Positions 17,755 to 27,468 of a stretch of 63,060 nt of DNA are shown here, piece after piece. The notes beneath the pieces are model-generated. The model had not been told where the DNA came from. It searched no databases and was given only the letters and a program-made list of their open reading frames with translations. Origin of the DNA: Bacillota bacterium. GTDB lineage: Bacteria > Bacillota > Bacilli > Alicyclobacillales > SLC66. Location: the NCBI GenBank assembly GCA_021805735.1, contig JAJZEE010000003.1, positions 1 through 63,060 of the forward strand, in the 5' to 3' direction. The translations under genes and the position numbers were made by a program. Each line of letters opens with the position of its first letter. The first letter of the stretch is position 1.

Positions 17755-19029
17755 ATGCAGAGCGACTTTATTGAACGGCCCATCGGCACTCGCGACTACG
17801 CCGGATGTGAGATGACCAGGAAACGCGATATTGAAGATAGATTGATCAGGGAATTTGAATTGTGGGGCTATCAATCGGTAGAGACCCCGCTCTTTGAGTA
17901 TGCGGAAACCTTCGCCCGGGGGTTGCATCGGGACGAGGACGAGCGCCTGCTCAGGCTGTTTGACCGGGAGGGTCGCACCATCGCCCTGCGTCCAGAAATG
18001 ACCACGCCGGTTGCCAGAGTCGCCGCCACCTTGTTGGGGTCAGAGACACTGCCGCTTCGTCTCTGTTACTGCGCAAAGACATACAATGGTCGCGGTGGAC
18101 GCGTGCAGGGGCCTGTCGAGGTCCCAAAAGCCGGAGTGGAACTGATCGGAGACAGCGGTACGGACGCGGACGCGGAGATCATCGCTCTCATGGTCGACAG
18201 CCTTCGCGAGACTGGCCTGACGGAATTTCGCTTTGCATTAGGTCACATGGGATTCGTACAAGCGCTCTTTTCCGTTCTTCCCCCAGAACTGCGCACGCGA
18301 CTGAGACATGCTCTGATCGCAAAGGATCTGGTGGCTTATGACGCGATTCTCGCAAGCGAGACGCAATCGGCGCCTGCGGGTTGGCTTGAGGCGTTGCGCG
18401 TCATGCCGCGAATTCGCGGGGGAGTGGATGCCATAGAGCAGGCCAGGTCAATCGCTTTTGTTGAAGCGGCTCAACAGGCCTGTGATGAGTGGCAGGAGCT
18501 TCTGACGGCGCTGTCCGAACACGAGGTGGCAGACGTGGTGCATCTGGATCTCGGGCTGTGCCTTGATCATGAATATTACACAGGGATCACAATCGAGGGG
18601 TATGCGGATGCTCTCGGACAACCGATCGCATATGGGGGCCGGTACGATGCGTTGCTCGCGCAATTTGGGCGACCGGCTGCGGCGACCGGCTGCGTCGTAC
18701 ATGTCGAACGAGTACTGGCGGCGCTCGATGAGGAGGGGTGCGGAGTTCCTGTGCACCGCTTGTACTATAGCGCGGGAACACGGTCAGTGGCGTTGGCTGT
18801 CGGACGCGAATTGCGGTTGCTCGGCCATCGGGTTGCGGTCACCAGCGTCACGCCGGAGCAGAATGTGGATGAGTCCGGCCTCGTGGACACATGGACACCG
18901 ACGGATCCGAGTGGCGCATGGGCCTTTCTCGCCGCAGGCGGAACTGTGACCGCGAGCGATGAGCATTTTGCGGTTGTCTGCCAAGAGATCGTTCGCGTTC
19001 TCGGACAGGAGAGTGATCTGCGATGCTGA
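17755..19029 (+). CDS. hisZ: ATP phosphoribosyltransferase regulatory subunit HisZ
   Basis: A HisRS-like protein of 424 residues lacking aminoacylation function, needed for activity and feedback inhibition of the short-form HisG encoded next. HisRS-like motifs are present: RPIGTRDY, the motif-2 region LRPEMTTPVARVA, KAGVELIGDSGTDADAE, LDLGLCLDHEYYTGITIEGY and AYGGRYDALLAQFG. ATG 17755 has GAGG 8 bases upstream; TTG 17749 is too close. It overlaps hisG by 7 bases. Confidence 0.93.
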   Translation: MQSDFIERPIGTRDYAGCEMTRKRDIEDRLIREFELWGYQSVETPLFEYAETFARGLHRDEDERLLRLFDREGRTIALRPEMTTPVARVAATLLGSETLPLRLCYCAKTYNGRGGRVQGPVEVPKAGVELIGDSGTDADAEIIALMVDSLRETGLTEFRFALGHMGFVQALFSVLPPELRTRLRHALIAKDLVAYDAILASETQSAPAGWLEALRVMPRIRGGVDAIEQARSIAFVEAAQQACDEWQELLTALSEHEVADVVHLDLGLCLDHEYYTGITIEGYADALGQPIAYGGRYDALLAQFGRPAAATGCVVHVERVLAALDEEGCGVPVHRLYYSAGTRSVALAVGRELRLLGHRVAVTSVTPEQNVDESGLVDTWTPTDPSGAWAFLAAGGTVTASDEHFAVVCQEIVRVLGQESDLRC

Positions 19030-19649
19030 CGATAGCATTGGCGAAAGGGCGAATTTTGGACGCCACAGCGCTGGCGCTGGCGAGTGCGGGGTATCCGGTT
19101 CCCAACGATTTGGCCGAATCGCGACGGCTCATTCTGGAAGATGACAGTCGAGACGTGCGCTATTTGCTGGCAAAGCCGGTGGACGTGCCTGCCTATGTGG
19201 AACACGGCGCAGCGGATTTAGGGATTGTCGGGAAAGATGTGTTGCACGAAAAACAGGCAGACGTGCACGAGTTGCTCGACTTGAGGTTCGGCGTCTGTCG
19301 CCTGGTTGTGGCGGGTTGGCCCAATACGGATGTGGGCGCCGTAAAACGGGTGGCCACCAAATATCCTCGCTTCACCACAGACTATTTTCGTCGGATGGGA
19401 CGGCAGATCGAAGTCATCGACCTTCAGGGGAGCGTTGAATTGGCTCCGCTCATCGGGCTGGCGGACTGTATTGTCGATCTCGTGGAGACTGGTCGCACCC
19501 TGGCGGAAAACGGTCTTACCCCACTCGCCGAATTGGGAACGGTGTCGGCGAGACTGGTGGCAAACCGTCGCAGCTATCAATTACGCGCGACTGAAGTAGA
19601 CGCGTTCGTCGAAGCTTTACGGCAGCGCTCAGGGGGTGCAGCGTCGTGA
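19023..19649 (+). CDS. hisG: ATP phosphoribosyltransferase, short form
   Basis: Catalyses the first step of histidine synthesis, joining ATP and PRPP. At 208 residues it is the short form, lacking the C-terminal regulatory domain and requiring HisZ, which directly precedes it. Motifs: LALAKGRILDATAL at the N-terminus, AADLGIVGKDVL, ATKYPRFTTDYF, and the PRPP-binding stretch LGLADCIVDLVETGRTLAENGL (partly shown). The stop overlaps the hisH start; hisD and hisB, which usually follow in Bacillus, are missing here. Confidence 0.95.
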   Translation: MLTIALAKGRILDATALALASAGYPVPNDLAESRRLILEDDSRDVRYLLAKPVDVPAYVEHGAADLGIVGKDVLHEKQADVHELLDLRFGVCRLVVAGWPNTDVGAVKRVATKYPRFTTDYFRRMGRQIEVIDLQGSVELAPLIGLADCIVDLVETGRTLAENGLTPLAELGTVSARLVANRRSYQLRATEVDAFVEALRQRSGGAAS

Positions 19650-20296
19650 TCGTGATCGTGGATTACGGAGTCGGCAATCTGCGCAGTGTGCAAAAGGCGT
19701 TTGAGAGTGTCGCCTGCGAGGCGGTGATCACCTCAGATCCCGCGCAGTTGGCAACAGCGTCAGGTGTTGTGCTGCCGGGAGTCGGGGCTTTTGGCGACGC
19801 CATGGTGAATCTGCGGCGCCGGGAACTGCTTTTCGCTTTGCGGGCTTACGCAAAGGGCGGTCGCCCACTACTTGGCATCTGTCTGGGGATGCAATTGCTC
19901 TTTTCGATGAGTGAAGAACATGGCGAACACATCGGACTGGGGTTTATCCCTGGCAGAGTAAAGAGGATGCGCGGAGATTTCAAGATTCCGCATGTCGGGT
20001 GGAATCAACTCTCGCTGCAGTCCGACCATCCCCTTCTGACAGGTGTCGAACGCGGCGATTACGCTTATTTTGTCCACAGCTTTTACGTTGAACCTGTCGA
20101 TGCGGCAGTGATTGTGGCGACGACATCGTATCATCAGGACATTCCTGCCGTCGTTGCGCATGGCCATATATTTGGAATGCAGTTTCATCCCGAGAAGAGT
20201 TCTCATACGGGGCTCACCATGCTGCGCAATTTTGCCGAGTATTGCGGTATCGCCCGAAAGGAGGAAGACGCACATGCTGGTTCTTCCAGCGATTGA
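19646..20296 (+). CDS. hisH: Imidazole glycerol phosphate synthase, glutaminase subunit
   Basis: A class I glutamine amidotransferase of 216 residues that supplies ammonia to HisF. The catalytic Cys is in GICLGMQLLF and the His/Glu pair in FHPEKSS; the N-terminus IVDYGVGNLRSVQKAFE and the oxyanion region VLPGVGAFG are typical. GTG 19646 overlaps the hisG stop. The end overlaps hisA by 23 bases, so hisH-hisA are tightly coupled. Confidence 0.95.
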   Translation: MIVIVDYGVGNLRSVQKAFESVACEAVITSDPAQLATASGVVLPGVGAFGDAMVNLRRRELLFALRAYAKGGRPLLGICLGMQLLFSMSEEHGEHIGLGFIPGRVKRMRGDFKIPHVGWNQLSLQSDHPLLTGVERGDYAYFVHSFYVEPVDAAVIVATTSYHQDIPAVVAHGHIFGMQFHPEKSSHTGLTMLRNFAEYCGIARKEEDAHAGSSSD

Positions 20297-21005
20297 CCTG
20301 TACGGTGGACTCGCCGTGAGGTTGCGGCAGGGAGACTTCAAAAAAATCACCCATTACGGCGATCCGATCGCCGTAGCGCAGAGGTTTGCGAACAGCGGCG
20401 CCACTCATCTTCATATGGTGGATTTGCAGGCTGCCAAGAGTGGACGGATGACGTCCGACACTGCAGCGATCGTCAAGGCGATTGTCGATCGGACCAATCT
20501 GCGGGTGGAGATCGGCGGCGGAATTCGGTCGCTGGCTGACATCGAGCGCTGGTTGGAGTGCGGTGTGTGGCGATGTGTGCTGGGAACGGCGGCCGTGCAG
20601 TCCCGCGACCTCGTTCAGAGGGCGATTGACCAATTCGGAACGGCAGTTACAGTCGGAGTGGATGCTCGCAGCGGGGCGGTGGCAACATCCGGGTGGCTGG
20701 AAACGGAACAACTGTCGGCTCGCGAATTTGCGACTGAGCTGTATGGCCTGGGCTTGCGGGAATGCATCTACACAGACATCTCACGAGACGGCATGTTGAG
20801 CGGCGCCAATGTGGATGCGGCCGTCGATCTGGCGCAGGCGTCGGGGCTGCAGGTCATTGTTTCCGGGGGTGTGCGCAACCTGGATGACATATGTGCCGTG
20901 CGCGCTCGGGAAAATCAGGGGCTGTCCGGGGTGATTGCCGGGAAAGCCATTTACGAAGAAACACTCGATGTGACTGCGGCTTTGCGGGTGGCCGAAGGAC
21001 GGTGA
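20274..21005 (+). CDS. hisA: ProFAR isomerase HisA
   Basis: A 243-residue TIM-barrel isomerase. The N-terminal [18 protein letters not shown] contains the catalytic Asp; the phosphate-binding GGGIRS and [10 protein letters not shown]-like (VSGGVRN) strands and a second catalytic Asp in [10 protein letters not shown] are visible. ATG 20274 is set by AAAGGAGGAAGACGCAC, a strong ribosome site inside the end of hisH; an earlier in-frame ATG lies within hisH and is not credible. Confidence 0.95.
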   Translation: MLVLPAIDLYGGLAVRLRQGDFKKITHYGDPIAVAQRFANSGATHLHMVDLQAAKSGRMTSDTAAIVKAIVDRTNLRVEIGGGIRSLADIERWLECGVWRCVLGTAAVQSRDLVQRAIDQFGTAVTVGVDARSGAVATSGWLETEQLSAREFATELYGLGLRECIYTDISRDGMLSGANVDAAVDLAQASGLQVIVSGGVRNLDDICAVRARENQGLSGVIAGKAIYEETLDVTAALRVAEGR

Positions 21006-21009
21006 GACG

Positions 21010-21795
21010 ATGCTGACAAAGAGGATCATTCCCTGTTTCGATGTTGCCAAAGGACGTGTGGTCAAACACGAGTCGTTCTTTGGCAACAGACGCGATGCCG
21101 GCGATCCCGTGGCCCTCGCCAGGCAGTACGACAGTCAGGGCGCCGATGAACTGGTGCTGCTCGACATTTCCGCGACGCATGAGGGTCGTTCCATTTTGCT
21201 CGACATTGTAAAGCAAACCGCTGAGCAGGTGTTCATCCCTTTCACCGTTGGAGGCGGTCTGGCGAGCGTCGATGATGTCCGCGAAGTCTTGCGGGCGGGG
21301 GCGGACAAAGTGTCACTCAATTCGGCGGCGGTGCGCGATCCAAAACTGATTGCTGAAACCGCGCGCCGTTTTGGTTCCCAGTGTGCTGTAGTCGCTATTG
21401 ACGCGAGATATTCCGCCGAACGTGGAGATTGGGAGGTGTTGATCAGCGGCGGCAGAATCGCCACCGGTTTGTCTGTGCTTGACTGGGCAAAAAAAGCGGA
21501 GCAACTGGGGGCTGGCGAACTCCTGTTGACGAGTTTTGACCAGGATGGACAACGCAGCGGTTACGACTTGGCGTTAACCGCCATGGTGTCGGACGCTGTC
21601 CGCATTCCCGTTATCGCGTCAGGCGGGGCGGGCGCCAGGGAGCATTTTTACGATGTACTGACAGCGGGGAAAGCAGATGCTGCGCTTGCTGCCAGTGTAT
21701 TTCACTTTGCCGAAACATCCTTGTCGGAGGTAAAGGCTTATTTGCGCAAGAGGGGGGTGCCGATTCGTGAGGTTGTTTCCAGCCTTGACAGGTAA
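21010..21795 (+). CDS. hisF: Imidazole glycerol phosphate synthase, cyclase subunit
   Basis: A 261-residue TIM-barrel lyase that uses HisH-derived ammonia to form IGP and AICAR. Catalytic residues are in [14 protein letters not shown] (first Asp) and VVAIDARYS (second Asp). Other family motifs: [24 protein letters not shown] (partly shown), [18 protein letters not shown] and [11 protein letters not shown]. The start lies 4 bases after the hisA stop. Confidence 0.95.
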   Translation: MLTKRIIPCFDVAKGRVVKHESFFGNRRDAGDPVALARQYDSQGADELVLLDISATHEGRSILLDIVKQTAEQVFIPFTVGGGLASVDDVREVLRAGADKVSLNSAAVRDPKLIAETARRFGSQCAVVAIDARYSAERGDWEVLISGGRIATGLSVLDWAKKAEQLGAGELLLTSFDQDGQRSGYDLALTAMVSDAVRIPVIASGGAGAREHFYDVLTAGKADAALAASVFHFAETSLSEVKAYLRKRGVPIREVVSSLDR

Positions 21796-22423
21796 TGTGC
21801 TTGCCAACGTTCGTTTTGACGCGCAGGGATTGGCGCCTGCCATCGTGCAGGATCAGGTTTCGGGCGCGGTGCTGACACTTGCTTATATGAATGAAGAATC
21901 GCTGGCGCGCACTGTGGAAACGGGCGAGACATGGTTCTACAGTCGTTCGCGACAACAACTATGGCATAAAGGAGAAACGTCCGGGAATACGCAGAAGGTC
22001 ATTACGATTGACACGGACTGCGACAATGACGCGTTGCTTGTGGTGGTGTCACCAGCGGGGCCCGCCTGCCACACGGGCCGATTCTCCTGTTTTGACGGCT
22101 TTGTGGAATCAGATCGTCAGCATTTCGGGGGAACAGGAAACGAAATACTCGCGCTGCTGGAGGACAGGATTCGGCAGCGGGAACGTGAACGGCCAGAGGG
22201 TTCATACACGACCTATCTATTTGATAAGGGCATCGACAAGATATTGAAAAAGGTTGGCGAGGAAACTGCTGAGGTGATTATCGCCGCCAAAAACGACAGT
22301 GCGGATGAATTGCGCTATGAGACGGCGGATCTTCTTTATCATGTCATGGTGCTGCTGCGGGAGCGGACTTTGCCTTTACAGGACGTGCTGACTGAACTGG
22401 CGAGCCGATACGCGGCAAGATGA
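21767..22423 (+). CDS. hisI: Bifunctional PRA-CH / PRA-PH HisIE
   Basis: A fusion of phosphoribosyl-AMP cyclohydrolase (HisI, residues about 10-110) and phosphoribosyl-ATP pyrophosphohydrolase (HisE, about 120-215). HisI zinc and Mg ligands are seen in [13 protein letters not shown] and [12 protein letters not shown], with [11 protein letters not shown]; HisE shows [15 protein letters not shown] and [16 protein letters not shown] 21767 has AGGGGGGTG upstream and overlaps hisF by 29 bases; GTG 21797 is an alternative. It is the last gene of the operon. Confidence 0.93.
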   Translation: MRLFPALTGNVLANVRFDAQGLAPAIVQDQVSGAVLTLAYMNEESLARTVETGETWFYSRSRQQLWHKGETSGNTQKVITIDTDCDNDALLVVVSPAGPACHTGRFSCFDGFVESDRQHFGGTGNEILALLEDRIRQRERERPEGSYTTYLFDKGIDKILKKVGEETAEVIIAAKNDSADELRYETADLLYHVMVLLRERTLPLQDVLTELASRYAAR

Positions 22424-22482
22424 GTTGACTCGAATATGCAGAGCATGGCGTGACTGCTGATCCAATCATGTTCAGTAAGAGG

Positions 22483-22506
22483 AAAGGGCCGGGTTCCCGG
22501 CTCTTT
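22483..22506 (+). terminator. Stem-loop after the his operon
   Basis: AAAGGGCCGGG, loop TT, CCCGGCTCTTT: 11-bp stem with one G:U, 60 bases after hisI, followed by GTCATTCCAGTTTTGG. It resembles the stem after uvrB (8492). Likely terminator of the his operon although the U tract is poor. Confidence 0.55.
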
Positions 22507-22681
22507 GTCATTCCAGTTTTGGTTTCTTGGAGTGGTTATGATTGACAAGGCGAGGTTCAAATAGATGTGCTACGATATAACTTGCGCTCAATGACTCTGT
22601 CAACGGACAATTTAGAGATTCGAAGTATTGCGCTATGAACATGAATTTGCTAGGCTAAGTGACGAAATCGAGGTGATTACA

Positions 22682-23662
22682 ATGTCGGCGTTATTGGAAG
22701 TGTCAGGACTTACGACAAGCTTTCTCACTGCGAGCGGCTATCTTCCCGCCATCGAAGATGTCAACTTCGCGATTGAAAAAGGTGAGACGCTGGGTATTGT
22801 CGGAGAATCCGGATGCGGCAAAAGCGTAACTTCACTGTCCATTATGCAGTTGCTCAGTTCAAATGGAAAGATTCAAAAGGGTTCCATTTTATTCGAAGGG
22901 AAACAACTGGTTGGTTTGAAGGACACAAGTATGCGCAAAATTCGTGGCAATGACATCGCCATGATCTTTCAGGAACCCATGACCTCACTGAACCCTGTAC
23001 ACAAGATTGGCAAGCAGATTGGCGAGTCGCTGCGCATTCACCGTGGACTGAACAAGGAGCAGTCGAAACAAAAGGCGGTCGATCTGTTAAAGCTGGTCGG
23101 CATCCCAAGGGCAGAGGACATTGCGGATGAGTATCCTCATCGTTTGTCAGGCGGCATGCGCCAGCGTGTCATGATCGCCATCGCAATGGCCTGCGACCCT
23201 AAACTGCTGATCGCGGACGAACCGACAACGGCTCTTGACGTAACGATTCAGGCTCAGATCCTCGACCTCATGAGGAAACTGAAGGCGGAACGCGAGATGT
23301 CGATCATGCTCATCACTCACGACCTGGGAGTCGTGGCGGAAATGTGCGACCGCGTCGTTGTCATGTATGCGGGTAAAGTGGTGGAACAGGGCGACGTGAG
23401 AGATATATTTCGCAAACCGACTCATCCCTATACGATCGGCCTGTTGAGTTCCATTCCGCGTCTGGAAGATAGACAACAACGATTGTCGTCTATTCCTGGC
23501 AACGTACCGAGCATCGAGGTGATGCCCGCAGGCTGTCGGTTCGCTTCCCGCTGTCCGCATGCTACACAGCGCTGCGCGGACGATGAACCGTCGCTGCTCT
23601 CCGTTACAGATAATCATCAGGCTCGTTGCTGGCTGGTTGATGAGAAGGGGGTGGCAGTGTGA
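22682..23662 (+). CDS. oppD: Oligopeptide/dipeptide ABC transporter ATP-binding protein (OppD/DppD)
   Basis: A 326-residue ATPase of the peptide importer family: Walker [12 protein letters not shown], signature [16 protein letters not shown], Walker [13 protein letters not shown], and the OppD C-terminal extension with Cys residues ([17 protein letters not shown]) that may hold an iron-sulfur cluster. GAGGTGATT lies 4-10 bases before ATG 22682. It overlaps oppF by four bases (GTGA). Confidence 0.9.
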   Translation: MSALLEVSGLTTSFLTASGYLPAIEDVNFAIEKGETLGIVGESGCGKSVTSLSIMQLLSSNGKIQKGSILFEGKQLVGLKDTSMRKIRGNDIAMIFQEPMTSLNPVHKIGKQIGESLRIHRGLNKEQSKQKAVDLLKLVGIPRAEDIADEYPHRLSGGMRQRVMIAIAMACDPKLLIADEPTTALDVTIQAQILDLMRKLKAEREMSIMLITHDLGVVAEMCDRVVVMYAGKVVEQGDVRDIFRKPTHPYTIGLLSSIPRLEDRQQRLSSIPGNVPSIEVMPAGCRFASRCPHATQRCADDEPSLLSVTDNHQARCWLVDEKGVAV

Positions 23663-24630
23663 GTGAGGCATTGTTGCAGGTGCGCAATTTGAAAAAGCAT
23701 TTTCCGATCAGAAAGGGCGTCATGCGACGCATAGCTGGTCAGGTTCGCGCCGTTGACGGGGTCAGCTTTGAGGTGGGGGCTGGCGAGACGTTTGGGCTGG
23801 TTGGCGAGAGTGGATGCGGAAAATCAACGGCGGGACGCAGTATTTTGCGGTTGATCGAACCAACGGCCGGGCAAATCCTGTTCGGCGGTAAAGACATCCG
23901 CAAATTGCGCAAAGGGCAGATGCGCCTGATGCGCCGCGAGATGCAGATTGTCTTTCAGGATCCCTACGCATCCCTCAATCCAAGGTATACCGTGCGACAG
24001 ATTCTTGAGGAACCGATGATTATCCACAGTCTCTTCGGGTCCCCGACGGAAAGACAGAAGCGGGTGGCCGAGTTGTTGGAAACAGTCGGTCTATCGGCTA
24101 GCAGGATGGATCGCTACCCTCATGAGTTCTCGGGTGGACAGCGGCAACGGATCGGGATCGCGCGGGCGCTCGCGGTGGATCCGAAACTGATTATCGCGGA
24201 CGAACCAGTGTCGGCCCTGGATGTGTCGGTTCAGTCGCAGGTGCTCAATCTCCTTGACGACCTTCAAAAGCAGTTGAACTTGTCGTATGTGTTTATTGCT
24301 CATGACCTGAGTGTCGTCAAGCACATCAGCGATCGAATCGGCGTCATGTATCTGGGACAGATTGTGGAGCTCGGCGAATCGGACCAGCTCTATGAAAATC
24401 CGCTGCATCCCTACACGCAGGCTCTTTTATCGGCTGTTCCCGTTCCCGATCCGGAAGTGAGACGGGAACGGATCATTTTGCAAGGGGATCTTCCCAGCCC
24501 GGCCAATCCGCCGAAAGGATGCTACTTTCATCCGCGTTGCAAGGATTGTATGGAAGTTTGCAGGACTCAGGCTCCCGAGTGGAAAGAGGTCAAACCCGGT
24601 CGATTCGTTGGCTGTCACTTGTATGATTGA
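23659..24630 (+). CDS. oppF: Oligopeptide/dipeptide ABC transporter ATP-binding protein (OppF/DppF)
   Basis: The second ATPase of the importer, 323 residues: Walker [28 protein letters not shown] (diagnostic of OppF), signature [16 protein letters not shown], Walker [15 protein letters not shown], and the Cys-containing C-terminus ([17 protein letters not shown]). The gene starts with GTG inside the oppD stop. The ATPases are thought to heterodimerise at the inner face of the OppB/OppC channel. Confidence 0.9.
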   Translation: MSEALLQVRNLKKHFPIRKGVMRRIAGQVRAVDGVSFEVGAGETFGLVGESGCGKSTAGRSILRLIEPTAGQILFGGKDIRKLRKGQMRLMRREMQIVFQDPYASLNPRYTVRQILEEPMIIHSLFGSPTERQKRVAELLETVGLSASRMDRYPHEFSGGQRQRIGIARALAVDPKLIIADEPVSALDVSVQSQVLNLLDDLQKQLNLSYVFIAHDLSVVKHISDRIGVMYLGQIVELGESDQLYENPLHPYTQALLSAVPVPDPEVRRERIILQGDLPSPANPPKGCYFHPRCKDCMEVCRTQAPEWKEVKPGRFVGCHLYD

Positions 24631-24648
24631 AGATCGAGGAGGTGCAGT

Positions 24649-25569
24649 ATGGCTCACATGATGGCTGATTCATCACCGACGACGGGGTTGAAGCAGCGAC
24701 TGGCGCATCCGCCAACCAAGGTGCGAAGTAAGTTTGTCCGTGTGCTGAGGGCGTATCCGCTGGTGTTTGTTGGCGGTTTGATGGTGCTTGCCCTGATCTT
24801 TGTCGCTGTTTTCGCGGACAAGCTGGCGACTTTTAACCCGAATTTTCAGTTCGCAAACGGTCTTGCGCCAGATGGAGCGCCTCTGGCTCCCAATCACACG
24901 TTTATCATGGGAACCGATGATCTGGGCCGGGACGTATACAGCCGCCTGTTGTTTGGCGCTCGGGTGTCGCTGGAAGTCGGTGTGTTCGCCAGTCTCATCA
25001 GTCTGTTTATCGGCACGACACTTGGCATCATATCAGGGTATTACGGCGGTTTCGTGGACAGCGTCATCATGCGTATTACCGATATCATGCTGGCGTTTCC
25101 TTTCATCCTTTTTGTTGTGGCGCTCGTGGCCGTGTTGTCGCCGTCAATCAGCAATATATTTATCGCCATCGGCGTGTTGGGCTGGGCGGTTACGGCTCGG
25201 ATTGTGCGCGCTGAGGTTATGAAGGTCAAAGAGTTTGAGTACGTTCAGGCGGCGCGGGCGCTCGGCAGCAGACAGTGGCGGATTCTTTTCAAGATTATCC
25301 TGCCTAACATCATGGCGCCCGTGATTGTTCTTACAACTCTGGCCATCGGGAACAACATGCTGCTGGAATCGACGCTGAGTTATCTGGGCATCGGTGTACA
25401 ACCGCCGACTGCAAGCTGGGGCAGTATGCTCTCGGAAGGGCAACAAGTGTTTGAATATGCGCCCTGGTTGCTCTACTATCCCGGATTGGCGCTTATGCTT
25501 GCCGTTCTGGGCTTTAATCTGCTCGGCGACGGACTTCGCGAACTGTTTAACCCCCGTCGAGTGCGCTAG
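24649..25569 (+). CDS. oppC: Peptide ABC transporter permease, OppC/DppC type
   Basis: A 306-residue permease with an N-terminal OppC extension, a first membrane segment (VFVGGLMVLALIFVAVFAD), the conserved HTFIMGTDDLGRDVYSRLLFGAR block, and five further segments. The EAA-loop ATPase contact is EYVQAARALGSRQWRILFKIILPN. A strong AGGAGG-type site precedes the ATG. The cognate OppB permease is not next to it but follows the first binding protein (27469), an uncommon order. Confidence 0.9.
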   Translation: MAHMMADSSPTTGLKQRLAHPPTKVRSKFVRVLRAYPLVFVGGLMVLALIFVAVFADKLATFNPNFQFANGLAPDGAPLAPNHTFIMGTDDLGRDVYSRLLFGARVSLEVGVFASLISLFIGTTLGIISGYYGGFVDSVIMRITDIMLAFPFILFVVALVAVLSPSISNIFIAIGVLGWAVTARIVRAEVMKVKEFEYVQAARALGSRQWRILFKIILPNIMAPVIVLTTLAIGNNMLLESTLSYLGIGVQPPTASWGSMLSEGQQVFEYAPWLLYYPGLALMLAVLGFNLLGDGLRELFNPRRVR

Positions 25570-25612
25570 AACATCTGTGTTCCCGCCCTTTGAAAATTCC
25601 ATGCGTACAGAA

Positions 25613-25641
25613 TTGCAGTCTGGGAAGATTAAGGGTATCGT
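25613..25641 (+). promoter_or_regulatory. Candidate promoter before the first binding protein
   Basis: TTGCAG (25613-25618), 17-bp spacer, TATCGT (25636-25641), 27 bases before the ATG. It would allow extra expression of the binding protein relative to the upstream ATPases. Confidence 0.4.
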
Positions 25642-25667
25642 GCGTGAGTCATTAAGGGGGAACACAG

Positions 25668-27332
25668 ATGAAGTCCACCAAGATGCGCCTGTCAGGCGTT
25701 GTCGCGGCAATCGGTGTGCTCGGCAGTGCGCTGGCGGGTTGCGGCACACAAGGAGCGACGACTCCGCCGCAGGCCGCCGACAACGCGACCCAGGGAGCAA
25801 CACCGATTCGGGGCGGTACATTGGCGCTGGATCTGATCAGCCAATTCCCGCATCTGGATCCGGCGAAAGCCTACGATACCACTTCCGACGAGGCTGTCGA
25901 ACAGTTTTACAATCAGTTGGTCACGTACCAGGGCGCTGCCAATACGATCGTGCCGTCGCTTGCGACCTACACGATCACGGGTGGTGGAACGGTGTACACG
26001 TTTCACATCCGTAGTGCAAAATTCTGGAATGGCGATCCTGTCACTGCTCAAAGTTTCATCACAGAGTTCGAACGGGTGCTGAACAACAACATGCAATCCG
26101 GAGGTCAGGGATTTGTCTATCCTCTGATCAAGGGTTCGGCGGCGTATGTCAACAACAGGGCGAGATCGGTAAGCGGCTTGAAGGCGCTTGACGCGCGCAC
26201 GCTGCAGATCACGCTCCTGCATCCGAGCGCCACCTTCCTGTACGTGCTGGCAATGCCATTTTTCTCGGCGGTCGATCCGTCTTACGTGAATGCGCATCCA
26301 GAGGCGTATATCGACACTCATCCGATGGGCACGGGTCCCTTTGAACTCGCGTCCTACACGGCGGGCAAGAATTACGTGCTGACGCGGAATCCAAATTATT
26401 TTGTCAAGGGCATTCCGTATCTGAACAAGGTCGTCTTCTCCATCAACAGTTCGCCACAGTCCGTGATGTTTCACTTTGAGCAAGGCGGCACGGGACTGAT
26501 TTCCTGGAATCAGGGCGGTGTTCCGGCGGAAGATTACCTGCCGCTCTCCACGAACCCGCAGTATAGTAAGGATCTGCGCAAGCAGACGGAGGTCGCCGTC
26601 AATTATCTGGGTCTCAATTGCAAATATGGACCGACAGCCAACGCGGCGGTCCGGCGTGCGCTCGAATACGCGGTTAACAAGCAACAAATCGTTCGCATCC
26701 TTGCCGGTCTGGCGATTCCAGCCAATCAGATACTCCCGCCGAGTATGCCGGCCGGATATGAGGCGAACTTGCCAAAACAGGATCAGTACTATTATGATCC
26801 GGCCCTGGCTAAGCGGCTCCTGGCCCAAGCCGGGTACCCGAAAGGTTTTTCGACGACCATCTACACGGACAACAGTGCGGCGACAGATCTGAAAACGGCG
26901 GTGGCCGTGCAACAGATGTTTGCCCAGGTCGGAGTGAAGGCGACAGTCAATCAATCGTCGTGGGGTACGTTCCTGACCAACAACGAAACGGGAAGGCAGC
27001 CGATATTCACGCTCGCGTGGCTGGAAGACTTCCCGGATCCGTCGGACTTTCTGAATACGCTGTTTAACAGCAATCAGATTCCGGTTAACAATTCGACCAA
27101 CTACAGCAATCCGCAGGTTGACGCACTGCTTAACCGGGGTGCGATGATGTCCGCAGGTGCGGCGCGCAACAACGTGTACAAACAGGCGCAAAATATCATC
27201 CTGTCGCAAGCGCCGTGGATTCCGTTGGCGTATCCGGTGTATGTGGCCGCTGTGCAGCCGTGGGTCAAGGGCTTTTACATCAATCCGAATCTCATGGATC
27301 CACTGCAGTACATGTGGGTCACCAAGCACTAG
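25668..27332 (+). CDS. Peptide ABC transporter substrate-binding lipoprotein (family 5), copy 1
   Basis: A 554-residue SBP_bac_5 (OppA/DppA-type) protein. The N-terminus KSTKMRLSGVVAAIGVLG-SALAGC is a lipoprotein signal with the lipobox LAGC. Conserved blocks: GGTLALDLISQFPHLDPAKAYD, RVLNNNMQSGG, DTHPMGTGPFELASY, DFPDPSDFLNTLFNS. It is a close paralogue, of equal length and easily alignable end to end, of the protein at 28696. One difference stands out: the sibling has SLASSWNI-type sequence where this copy reads SLATYTI, losing a Trp conserved in the family. Substrate unknown; GGGGG ribosome site upstream. Confidence 0.88.
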   Translation: MKSTKMRLSGVVAAIGVLGSALAGCGTQGATTPPQAADNATQGATPIRGGTLALDLISQFPHLDPAKAYDTTSDEAVEQFYNQLVTYQGAANTIVPSLATYTITGGGTVYTFHIRSAKFWNGDPVTAQSFITEFERVLNNNMQSGGQGFVYPLIKGSAAYVNNRARSVSGLKALDARTLQITLLHPSATFLYVLAMPFFSAVDPSYVNAHPEAYIDTHPMGTGPFELASYTAGKNYVLTRNPNYFVKGIPYLNKVVFSINSSPQSVMFHFEQGGTGLISWNQGGVPAEDYLPLSTNPQYSKDLRKQTEVAVNYLGLNCKYGPTANAAVRRALEYAVNKQQIVRILAGLAIPANQILPPSMPAGYEANLPKQDQYYYDPALAKRLLAQAGYPKGFSTTIYTDNSAATDLKTAVAVQQMFAQVGVKATVNQSSWGTFLTNNETGRQPIFTLAWLEDFPDPSDFLNTLFNSNQIPVNNSTNYSNPQVDALLNRGAMMSAGAARNNVYKQAQNIILSQAPWIPLAYPVYVAAVQPWVKGFYINPNLMDPLQYMWVTKH

Positions 27333-27468
27333 GTTGTTACTGGCATTGTGTGTTTCGCGCGGCAGACTGAATCGCACGGGTCGGTTCAGCCATCCTGGGC
27401 TTGACGGCGGGTTTGCCGACGCGGCTGCTGGACGCTGGTTACACCAGTTTATAGGGGAGGCGCCTTTC

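Noticed and set aside
22542-22576. Promoter before oppD (TTGACA and TACGAT)
   Set aside because: Spacing is 23 bp, too long; only an extended -10 remains, so not listed as a feature.
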